Positions 1 to 5,712 of a stretch of DNA of 6,189 nt are shown here, piece after piece (positions within the stretch are counted from its first letter, which is position 1; each line of letters begins with the position of its first letter). A program made the translations under genes and the position numbers. Source of the stretch: Gemmatimonadota bacterium (GTDB taxonomy: Bacteria; Gemmatimonadota; Gemmatimonadetes; JACCXV01; JAHWKZ01); contig DAOWHI010000115.1 of NCBI GenBank assembly GCA_030641505.1, positions 1 through 6,189 on the forward strand, in the 5' to 3' direction. The notes under the pieces were generated by a model that had not been told where the DNA came from, searched no databases, and worked only from the letters and a program-made list of their open reading frames with translations.

Positions 1-684
1 ACTGACGGGTCCGTCCGCGCCGATTCGGCGACCGAGCTGATACCTGGACACGCGGAGGCTCGCCTCCTGACGCAGTAGATCAACCTGAGCGCGGGTGAGC
101 TCTAGGAACAGTTGCAGCGAATCGGATTGCACCGCCGCGCCTGAAACAACACGGGCCCGCGCAACTGACAGCTGCTCCTCGGCCCGACGCACACGCTCGG
201 AGGCGACTCGCGTCAGCTCTCGCCCCGCCACGACCGCATAGTAATCCGACTCGGTTTGCAGCGCGCTCTCAAAACGCGCCTGGCGCTCGTTCGCGCGAGC
301 GCCCCTGAGCCCGGCCCGCGCGCTCCACAGGTCGAAGAACTTCCCACCACCGCGGAAGATGTCGTAACTGGCACTCAACTGTGCGTCGACGATGCGGTCG
401 GTCGTCCGGTTCGTGCCGACGTTGAATATGTCCGAACTGAACGTTGTCGAAGTCGATTGGAAATTCACCGCAGGCGTGACGAACGCAGAGTAGGCGGCGA
501 CCCGTCGCCAATTGGCGTCGCCGACCTCGTGGAGCGCCGCGACGTAGTTGGGGTCGAGCGAAGCCGCCCGCCGCAAGGCCTCGGCCAAGGTCACCTCAGG
601 AAACTCCTGCCCAGTTGTTTCTTGAGGCATCCCAACCGTCGGAACGGCGAGCAGCAGCGCCAGGGCGATCGTGAGCCGGCTCAC
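1..684 (-). CDS. TolC-family outer membrane efflux protein, N-terminal 228 residues (3' end outside window)
   Basis: Outer membrane factor of a tripartite efflux system: a trimeric channel-tunnel that takes substrate from an RND pump across the periplasm and outer membrane. The visible 228 codons begin with a probable signal peptide (Arg3, then a hydrophobic run to about residue 18, no lipobox cysteine). An outer membrane efflux protein (OEP) repeat follows: the helix starting TLAEALRRAASLDPNYVAA, a beta-strand segment around residues 70-115 (NFQSTS...LSASYDIFRGGG), then long Ala/Arg/Glu-rich periplasmic helices from about 120 to 215 with the family-like pattern AEEQLSVARARVVSGAAVQSD. The start is GTG, chosen because it gives the signal peptide, has a GGAGG four bases upstream and overlaps the pump stop codon by 4 nt (GTGA), which suggests translational coupling. 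The second OEP repeat and stop codon are beyond position 1. Family assignment is firm; substrate is unknown. Confidence 0.93.
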   Translation of the reverse strand, partial: MSRLTIALALLLAVPTVGMPQETTGQEFPEVTLAEALRRAASLDPNYVAALHEVGDANWRRVAAYSAFVTPAVNFQSTSTTFSSDIFNVGTNRTTDRIVDAQLSASYDIFRGGGKFFDLWSARAGLRGARANERQARFESALQTESDYYAVVAGRELTRVASERVRRAEEQLSVARARVVSGAAVQSDSLQLFLELTRAQVDLLRQEASLRVSRYQLGRRIGADGPVS

Positions 685-3600
685 TTTGCCTCCACGGGGA
701 CCGGCTGAACCGGTTCCCGAGCCCCGGCGCGAGCACCGACGCGCCCGCGTGCTTCGGCCAATACCGTGTATACGACCGGCACCAGGTAGAGCGTGAGTGC
801 GGTCGAGAACAGCAATCCGCCGACGATGGCGTAGCCCAGCGGCCGGCGGCTGGCCGACCCGGCACCGAACCCCAGCGCAATCGGCATCGCCCCCATGATC
901 GTTGCCACCGCGGTCATCAGGATCGGCCGGAGCCGGATGCGACCCGACTCGAGCATCGCCTTAACTGGTTCCAGCCCGCTGTCCATCAGGCGATTCGCGT
1001 ATTCAACGAGCAGAATCGAGTTCTTGGTGACCAAGCCGATCAAGAGTACCATGCCGATCTGACTATAGAGATTGAGCGTCGATTGTGCGAGAAGCAGCAT
1101 GACGAGCGCACCGGTCACCGCCAGCGGGACCGACAACAGTACGGTGAACGGATGGACCAGCGATTCGAACTGCGCGGCCAGCACCATGAACACGATCACG
1201 AGCGCGAGCAAGAACACAAAGTAGAGCGTCCGGCCGCTCTCCTCGAGCTCCCTTGATTCCCCGCTCAAGGCGATCGTCGACCCGGCTGGTAGGACCGAGT
1301 CGCCGACCGCCCGCAGCTCGTCGATCGCCTCGCCCAAGGTAAAGCCTGGCGCCATGTTACCGGTCAACGTGAACGAGCGCACCCGGTCGTAGTGGTTGAG
1401 CTGCCTGGGTCCGAGCCCCTCCTCGACGCTGGCCACAGCATCGAGGCTTATCAGCTCGTTGTCCTTGCCGCGGATGCGGAGCCCACGCATGTCGCTTGGC
1501 GACGCGCGGTCGTCGGGCTCGAGCTGCATGATCACGTCGTACAGCTTGTTGTCGCGGGTGAAGGTGCTGACCTCGCGCCCACCCAGCATCGTCTGCAGTG
1601 TACCTGACACATCGCGGATCGGGACCCCCAGATCCTCGGCCCGGTCGCGATCGTAGCGCACCACCAGCTCGGGCTTGTTGACCCGCAGATTGGTGTCGAC
1701 GTTTACGAGACCCTGAATCTGCCGGGCCGCTGCGGGGAACGTCTCAAGTCCGGTCGCCAAGGCGTCGAAGTCAGGATTCCGAACGACGAACTGCACCGGG
1801 CTCTGCCATCCAAATGCGGGCGGGTTGTTGGCAAACGCAAACACCCCAGGAATCATGAAGTACTGAGGCTGGATCTCGTCGATGATCTCCTGCACGCTGC
1901 GGTCGCGTTCGTCCCAATCGGTCAGTCGGCTAAAAACGATTCCACTGTTCACTCGGCCGTTCCAACCGATGATGCTGAAGTACGACGCGATGTCCTCAGT
2001 GTTGCCGAGAATCTGTTCGACCCTTTGTTGATAGCCATCGGTGTACTCCTTTGACGAGCCTTCCGGCGCCACCACGATCGACATGAACCAGCCGCGATCC
2101 TCGGGCGGCACGAACTCACGCTTCAGCATCTTAAAGGCGCCCACCGCTACGAGCACGGTCGCCAGCGCGGCCGCGACAACGCCGCGGCGATGTCGCATCG
2201 CCCACGCCAAGCTGGTCGCGTAGAGAAGTGCGACGCGCTCGAAGCCGCGCTCGAAAGCGTTGAACAGCTTGCCATGACTCTTGGGTACGCGCAGGATCTT
2301 GGCGCTTAACATCGGCGTTAGCGAGAGCGCCACGAAGCTCGACACGACGACCGCGCCGATCATCGCCGCCCCAAACTCGTTGAACAATCGGCCGATCGTC
2401 CCACGAAGAAAAAGCAGCGGTGCGAAGACCGCTACCAGCGCGACGGTCGTCGCGATCACCGCGAACTTGATCTCGTTGGTGCCGCGGATCGCCGCCAAGT
2501 CCGGCGGTTCCTTGAGCTCCTCTTGATGCCGGTAAGCATTCTCCATTACGATGATGGCGTCATCGACGACAATTCCAATCGACAGTATTAGGGCCAACAA
2601 CGTAAAGTTGTTGATCGTGAACCCGAAGAAGAACATCACTGCAAATGCAGCGATGATCGACGTCGGGATCGCCAAACCCGGGATTATTGTCGCTCGGAAG
2701 TTCCGCAAAAAGACAAAGATGATCAGGACGACGAGTATCCCGGCCAAAATCAGCGTCTCCTCGGCCTCGCGGATCGAGCGCCGCACAAAGACCGCCGTGT
2801 CAAATGCGGTATCGAGGTTGACGCCCGGCGGCAGCGCGGCTCGGATCGCCGGTAGCTCATCGTGAACCCGGTCCGACACTTCGACCAGGTTCGACTTCGA
2901 CTGCCGAACGACGCCGATCGCAACCGCCGAAACACTCTTGAACCGCAGAATCGCGCGGTCGTCCTCCGGCCCCAGCTCGACGCGTGAGATGTCGCGGAGC
3001 TTTATGAGCTGCCCGTTCTGGCTGGCGACCGTCAGATTCGCGAATTCCTCGGGCGTCTTGAGCTCACCGAGCGAGCGGACGGTGAACTCGCGGCGATCGG
3101 ATTCGATCCGCCCGGCCGGCACCTCGACGTTGCGACTCTGGATGGCGGCTTCGACGTCCTGGACGGTAACACCGCGGGAAGCCATCTCAGTCGGCGAAAG
3201 CCAAACCCGCATCGAGTAACGGCGCTCGCCAAAAATTTGCGCCCGGCCTACGCCGGGAACCGACTGCAACCGGTTCTTGACGATCCGATCACCGATATCG
3301 GAGAGCTGGAGCAAGTCATAGTTCTCGCCCGACAGCGCCAACCAGAAGAAGGGCTGCGCGTCGGCGTCCTGCTTCTCCACCACCGGCACCTCGACCTCTT
3401 GCGGGAGCCGGCCCCGCACCCGCGACACTTTATCACGGACGTCCTGCGCGGCGGCCTCGAGATCGCGGTCGAGCGTGAACTCCATCGTGATCGAGCTGAA
3501 CTGCTCCGAGCTCGCGCTGGTCATTGTCCGAACGCCCGGGATCGTGCTCAACTCCTCTTCGAGCACGTCGGTGACCGTCGACTCGATGACGCGGGGATTG

Positions 3601-3761
3601 GCCCCCCGAAGCACCGTCGTCACGTTCACGATCGGCGAGTCGACGTCGGGGAACTCGCGCACCGGCAAGCGGGTGAACCCGATCACGCCGAAGAGCACCA
3701 ACGTGGCGCTCATCATGCTCGCGAGTACAGGTCGCTGGATGCAGAGCTCAGGAAGTCGCAT
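681..3761 (-). CDS. Efflux RND transporter permease subunit (HAE-1 family, AcrB-like)
   Basis: Inner membrane proton-driven pump expected to export hydrophobic or amphiphilic compounds through an adaptor and a TolC-type channel. It is full length at 1026 residues (E. coli AcrB has 1049). Predicted order: TM1 at about 12-30, first periplasmic porter/docking region 31-335, TM2-TM6 at 337-483, TM7 at about 527-545, second periplasmic region 546-845, TM8-TM12 at 846-1000, and a short Pro/Ala-rich cytoplasmic tail. All five proton-relay residues known from AcrB can be aligned: D400 and D401 in TM4 (GIVVDDAIIVMEN), K913 in TM10 (GLVTKNSILLVEYAN), R943 and T950 in RIRLRPILMT. The switch-loop region (597-616) keeps the equivalent of F628 (F610), but by ungapped alignment has I597 and G599 where AcrB has F615 and F617, so the drug pocket probably differs. 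A TAG two codons upstream fixes ATG at 3761 as the first possible start; the ribosome site is weak. Exact substrates cannot be read from sequence. Confidence 0.96.
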   Translation of the reverse strand: MRLPELCIQRPVLASMMSATLVLFGVIGFTRLPVREFPDVDSPIVNVTTVLRGANPRVIESTVTDVLEEELSTIPGVRTMTSASSEQFSSITMEFTLDRDLEAAAQDVRDKVSRVRGRLPQEVEVPVVEKQDADAQPFFWLALSGENYDLLQLSDIGDRIVKNRLQSVPGVGRAQIFGERRYSMRVWLSPTEMASRGVTVQDVEAAIQSRNVEVPAGRIESDRREFTVRSLGELKTPEEFANLTVASQNGQLIKLRDISRVELGPEDDRAILRFKSVSAVAIGVVRQSKSNLVEVSDRVHDELPAIRAALPPGVNLDTAFDTAVFVRRSIREAEETLILAGILVVLIIFVFLRNFRATIIPGLAIPTSIIAAFAVMFFFGFTINNFTLLALILSIGIVVDDAIIVMENAYRHQEELKEPPDLAAIRGTNEIKFAVIATTVALVAVFAPLLFLRGTIGRLFNEFGAAMIGAVVVSSFVALSLTPMLSAKILRVPKSHGKLFNAFERGFERVALLYATSLAWAMRHRRGVVAAALATVLVAVGAFKMLKREFVPPEDRGWFMSIVVAPEGSSKEYTDGYQQRVEQILGNTEDIASYFSIIGWNGRVNSGIVFSRLTDWDERDRSVQEIIDEIQPQYFMIPGVFAFANNPPAFGWQSPVQFVVRNPDFDALATGLETFPAAARQIQGLVNVDTNLRVNKPELVVRYDRDRAEDLGVPIRDVSGTLQTMLGGREVSTFTRDNKLYDVIMQLEPDDRASPSDMRGLRIRGKDNELISLDAVASVEEGLGPRQLNHYDRVRSFTLTGNMAPGFTLGEAIDELRAVGDSVLPAGSTIALSGESRELEESGRTLYFVFLLALVIVFMVLAAQFESLVHPFTVLLSVPLAVTGALVMLLLAQSTLNLYSQIGMVLLIGLVTKNSILLVEYANRLMDSGLEPVKAMLESGRIRLRPILMTAVATIMGAMPIALGFGAGSASRRPLGYAIVGGLLFSTALTLYLVPVVYTVLAEARGRVGARAGAREPVQPVPVEAK
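689..693 (-). promoter_or_regulatory. Ribosome binding site of the outer membrane factor gene
   Basis: On the minus strand GGAGG lies inside the last codons of the pump gene, four bases before the GTG at 684. It decides in favour of this GTG over the internal ATG 18 codons later, which would remove the signal peptide. Confidence 0.7.
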
Positions 3762-3858
3762 GGCCTATCAGTCTGGGGCTAGTTGGGTACGCAAGAATAG
3801 GGAGACACTTTGGCCAGAAGGGATTCAATTTATTCTCTTCTACCAGCGTTAGGTATCC
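3762..3858. other. 97-bp intergenic gap between the AHSA1-like gene and the RND pump gene
   Basis: The gap is more AT-rich than the flanking genes, mainly around 3825-3840, and could hold a promoter for the pump genes. The nearest candidate on the minus strand, TTGAAT with TATTCT, has a 23-nt spacer, too long for a normal sigma70 promoter. No stem-loop followed by T-run is visible, so there is no clear intrinsic terminator, and read-through from the upstream ArsR unit is possible. No copy of the ACTTAT/ATAAGT operator half-site occurs here. Confidence 0.5.
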
Positions 3859-4341
3859 CTACGTGAGGTCACCCGATCCTGTTTCAGCGCTGCCGCGGTA
3901 GCGATCGAGGACGAAGACCCAACCCTGGCTATAGTTGGCTTGTAGGGTGGCTGCCTCCTCGCCGAGCTTGTCCCACCCCGTATGGGTCACCGCCACCCGG
4001 GTGCCTCCCTCGGAGGGCTGGAAGACGACGCCCAGCTCCTGCGCCGTAGATGGCTCGCGACCGGGGTGCCAGCTCATAGCGAAGCGGTGAGGCGGATCCC
4101 AAGCCAGCACCCTCCCCCAGGTCGTTTCGGTGCCATCGGTCGACCGCTCGTACACCCGGCCCCCATGCCGCGTCTCGAACACGACCGTATCGGCCTTCTC
4201 CTGACCCATCGAATGGGTCTCCAGCGGCCACCACTCGGCGATCTCCTCGGTGAATCGCCGGAACGCAGTCTCCGGGTCCCAAGCGACCGTCACCGTGCTC
4301 TCGACTGGCGGAATCTCGGTCTTTGATCGGACTTCATTCAT
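3859..4341 (-). CDS. SRPBCC-fold protein of the AHSA1 (Aha1 C-terminal-like) family
   Basis: A 160-residue cytoplasmic helix-grip (START/Bet v1-like) protein. The bacterial family is named for similarity to the Hsp90 co-chaperone Aha1; most members are thought to bind a hydrophobic ligand in a central pocket, and their true roles are largely unknown. Typical family elements run in order: strand STVTVAWDPETAFRRFTEEIAEWWP (14-39), GGRVYERSTDGTETTWGRVLAWDPPHRFAMSWHPGR (60-95), FQPSEGGTRVAVTHTGW (107-123), and a C-terminal helix with YSQGWVFVLDRY (137-148). The start is the ATG at 4341, not an in-frame upstream start at 4455: the extra 38 residues would be Arg/Pro/Ser-rich and lie wholly inside the ArsR gene. 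GGAG lies ten bases upstream. The gene overlaps the ArsR stop by 8 nt (ATGAATGA), the classic ArsR-AHSA1 pairing, so the two proteins probably share one signal or process. Function beyond fold is inference. Confidence 0.9.
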   Translation of the reverse strand: MNEVRSKTEIPPVESTVTVAWDPETAFRRFTEEIAEWWPLETHSMGQEKADTVVFETRHGGRVYERSTDGTETTWGRVLAWDPPHRFAMSWHPGREPSTAQELGVVFQPSEGGTRVAVTHTGWDKLGEEAATLQANYSQGWVFVLDRYRGSAETGSGDLT

Positions 4342-4678
4342 CGTTGGACGTCTCCTTCTCGTTTTTGATTGCGCCCTGGCGGGGCTCTTCGGTGTGGGCC
4401 GCGTAGGCATCCAACACACCGCTCCAGAATGACTCGACGTACGCGCGCAGCTCATCCAATCCAGCCCGGTCCAAGCTGTAGATCCGACGGGCGCCGTCTT
4501 TGCGTAGCGTGACCAGCCGGGCTTCTCTCAGCACGCGCAAGTGTTGTGATACCGCTGGCTGGCTGACCGGCACCCGGTGTGCCAGCTCACCAACCGATTG
4601 GGGCCGCTTTCGCAAACGCTCGAGCAGCATCTGGCGAGTTGGGTCAGAAAGAGCGCTCAGGACACGTTGATAAGCCAT
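4334..4678 (-). CDS. ArsR-family winged helix-turn-helix transcriptional repressor, cysteine-free
   Basis: A 114-residue DNA-binding regulator, probably a dimer. The wHTH spans about residues 5-70: ALSDPTRQMLLERLRKRP leads to the helix SVGELAHRVPVSQ, the recognition helix SQPAVSQHLRVLREARLV (39-56) and the wing TLRKDGARRIYSL (57-69). A C-terminal helix (ELRAYVESFWSGVLDAYAAH) probably forms the dimer interface, and the last 20 residues are polar and likely disordered. The metal-binding ELCVCDL motif of true ArsR/SmtB sensors is absent (here ELAHRVP) and the protein has no cysteine at all. It therefore belongs with the non-metal ArsR regulators that travel with AHSA1 proteins; its inducer is unknown. 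The start ATG has no Shine-Dalgarno sequence and sits about ten bases after a strong -10 box, inside a palindrome, which suggests leaderless translation and autorepression. It overlaps the AHSA1 gene by 8 nt. Confidence 0.93.
   Translation of the reverse strand: MAYQRVLSALSDPTRQMLLERLRKRPQSVGELAHRVPVSQPAVSQHLRVLREARLVTLRKDGARRIYSLDRAGLDELRAYVESFWSGVLDAYAAHTEEPRQGAIKNEKETSNDE
4351..4357 (-). promoter_or_regulatory. Ribosome binding site for the AHSA1-like gene
   Basis: AAGGAGA on the minus strand, inside the end of the ArsR gene and ten bases ahead of the ATG at 4341. It supports this start over longer in-frame versions. Confidence 0.6.
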
Positions 4679-4701
4679 TACTTATATAAGTATAGGCTAA
4701 T
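4670..4701. promoter_or_regulatory. Palindromic operator overlapping -10 box, start site and ArsR start codon
   Basis: A 32-bp inverted repeat centred between 4685 and 4686 with 13 of 16 positions matching. Its core, 4679-4692 (TACTTATATAAGTA), is a perfect 14-bp palindrome. Outside this, two mismatched pairs are followed by matched AGCC/GGCT blocks. It covers the -10 hexamer, the expected start site and codons 1-3 of the repressor. ArsR/SmtB-family operators are typically AT-rich imperfect inverted repeats of this size at the promoter, so autorepression by the adjacent regulator is the natural reading. Confidence 0.7.
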
Positions 4702-4717
4702 TCTTGTACACCGTCAA
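4689..4717 (-). promoter_or_regulatory. Sigma70-type promoter of the ArsR-AHSA1 operon
   Basis: On the minus strand TTGACG (4717-4712) and TATACT (4694-4689) are separated by exactly 17 bp; each differs from consensus by one base. Transcription would begin near 4682, leaving only about 3-5 nt before the ATG at 4678, so the message would be leaderless or nearly so. This fits the absence of a ribosome binding site. Assignment is by motif and spacing only. Confidence 0.75.
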
Positions 4718-4744
4718 CACCGCGCCTTTAACACTCGCCATTCA

Positions 4745-5050
4745 CTAGGCGATATCGGCGAATTCGTTGTGTCCGTCGATGATCTTCCGAAGCGCCGCTC
4801 GGCAGTGGTCTTGGCCCGAGTACGCGTCAGCGGCGGTCCCCGACGCGGCTTGGGTTCCGGTCAGGGTGCCCCGCACACTCAAATCCCAGCCAACTCGGTC
4901 CGACTCGCGCTCGATTCGAGCCTCCCATGAAAGCGGGCCTGAGCGCCCTCGGGCCACCCACGCGCGGGGGGCCGTCGTGTCACCGACCTCGGTGAACTCG
5001 AGGCCTGCGTACTGGGCCCGCTTTCCCTTCCGCCGTCGCCACCACCGCAC
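4745..5050 (-). CDS. Small conserved-looking protein of unknown function (101 residues)
   Basis: I do not recognise this family. The protein is soluble-looking, with no signal peptide or membrane segment. It has a very basic N-terminus (MRWWRRRKGKR), a central part that reads like beta strands (AWVARGRSGPLSWEARIERE and WDLSVRGTLTG, residues 30-65), and a C-terminal amphipathic helix (SGQDHCRAALRKIIDGHNEFADIA) with one cysteine at 83. The start is a GTG one nucleotide after the TGA of the DUF4389 gene (TGAGGTG), with no independent strong ribosome site, so translation probably re-initiates from the upstream gene. Codon third positions are mostly G or C as in the neighbours, which supports real coding. 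A role linked to the DUF4389 membrane protein is a guess from position only. Confidence 0.7.
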   Translation of the reverse strand: MRWWRRRKGKRAQYAGLEFTEVGDTTAPRAWVARGRSGPLSWEARIERESDRVGWDLSVRGTLTGTQAASGTAADAYSGQDHCRAALRKIIDGHNEFADIA

Positions 5051-5051
5051 C

Positions 5052-5669
5052 TCAGGCCAGACGGAACGGCGGATAGCGATCGGTCGTCAGCACCAGCGCG
5101 TAGGCAACGGTACGCCAGGTCCAGCGCATAACTCCGACGACAAAGTCGAACAGCCCCCGCGGATACCGACCGGTGAACAGGATCGCGAACCACGCGATGA
5201 CCACCGCCACCAAAGCCACCACCCAGAGGAAGGCCAACACGATGACGTGCGGGATCGCTAGCAACCATTTGACCAGCGGGAGCCAACGGTTGAGATCACG
5301 TTCGACGTCGGGGTAGTCGATGCCGAGGTGCACGGCTTGCTCCTCGTCGGTCGATGGGTAGTGATCGGTGAGCAGGAAGAAATACGATTCGACGCGGGCG
5401 GTAAAGCGCAAGAGCTCGAGGTTCCAGTCGAACCACCAGCGCGGGTACTTCTGCCGAAAGAGGATCATCAGTAAGGGCCCGGCGATCAGCAGACCACCGC
5501 CAACACTCTTCGCCCCCTCCCCGGCCTCGGAGTTCGTGGCGGCACCGGAAATCATGACCAAAACGATCGCGATCGGGATGATCATCACTATCCTGAACGC
5601 GGTCGTGAGCTGATCGAGTTTCTCCGGGTAGTCAACGTCAAAGCGCACGGGGTAGTCGCCGTTGGTCAT
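5052..5669 (-). CDS. DUF4389 membrane protein with two related halves
   Basis: A 205-residue integral membrane protein that I recognise as DUF4389; the family has no established function. It is made of two related units. Unit 1 (about 8-106) has FDVDYPEKLD, a membrane segment IVMIIPIAIVLVMI (27-40), a hydrophobic stretch around 58-71, then FRQKYPRWWFDW and YFFLLTDHYPS. Unit 2 (about 113-201) repeats this plan with IDYPDVERD, membrane segments around 131-164, FTGRYPRGLFDF and YALVLTTDRYPP. Shared marks are DYP, IP..IVL, ILF...YPR..FD, R.T.R and LT.DxYP, so an internal duplication is likely. Four membrane segments in all seem probable, with YPR/DxYP motifs at their ends. The start has a strong GGAGGAG six bases upstream. 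It lies 43 nt after the dehydrogenase stop and 1 nt before the small downstream gene, suggesting co-transcription. Confidence 0.88.
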   Translation of the reverse strand: MTNGDYPVRFDVDYPEKLDQLTTAFRIVMIIPIAIVLVMISGAATNSEAGEGAKSVGGGLLIAGPLLMILFRQKYPRWWFDWNLELLRFTARVESYFFLLTDHYPSTDEEQAVHLGIDYPDVERDLNRWLPLVKWLLAIPHVIVLAFLWVVALVAVVIAWFAILFTGRYPRGLFDFVVGVMRWTWRTVAYALVLTTDRYPPFRLA

Positions 5670-5675
5670 GGTGCT

Positions 5676-5682
5676 CTCCTCC
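5676..5682 (-). promoter_or_regulatory. Strong ribosome binding site of the DUF4389 gene
   Basis: GGAGGAG on the minus strand, six bases before the ATG at 5669. It is the best Shine-Dalgarno in the window and fixes this start within the 43-nt gap after the dehydrogenase gene. No clear promoter or terminator stem is visible in that gap. Confidence 0.75.
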
Positions 5683-5712
5683 GATCAAGAGGGACCGAGG
5701 ACTGGTGGCCGC

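Noticed and set aside
256..708. Plus-strand open frame of 150 codons
   Set aside because: It is antisense to the outer membrane factor gene, which is supported by a signal peptide, family motifs and a ribosome site. The translation resembles no family.
3237..3782. Plus-strand open frame of 181 codons
   Set aside because: It lies opposite the highly conserved N-terminal part of the RND pump. Its His/Arg-rich translation shows no domain and is typical of antisense frames in GC-rich genes.
3787..3832. Possible sigma70 promoter TTGAAT...TATTCT for the pump genes
   Set aside because: The spacer is 23 nt and the -10 box is poor; not strong enough to report as a promoter.
4342..4455. N-terminal extension of the AHSA1 protein giving 198 residues
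   Set aside because: The extra 38 residues are low-complexity Arg/Pro/Ser sequence lying entirely within the ArsR gene. The family begins near the shorter ATG, which has its own ribosome site.
4750..4757. Short palindrome CGATATCG near the end of the 101-residue gene
   Set aside because: Eight bases within coding sequence, with no T-run and no longer stem; expected by chance and not a terminator.
4767..5261. Plus-strand open frame of 164 codons
   Set aside because: It runs antisense across both the 101-residue gene and the DUF4389 gene. The DUF4389 reading is certain and the antisense product is low-complexity Arg/His/Pro.
4879..5286. Minus-strand open frame of 135 codons in a different frame
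   Set aside because: It overlaps most of the second DUF4389 half and the small gene out of frame. The DUF4389 frame shows conserved motifs to its stop codon, so no frameshift is needed.
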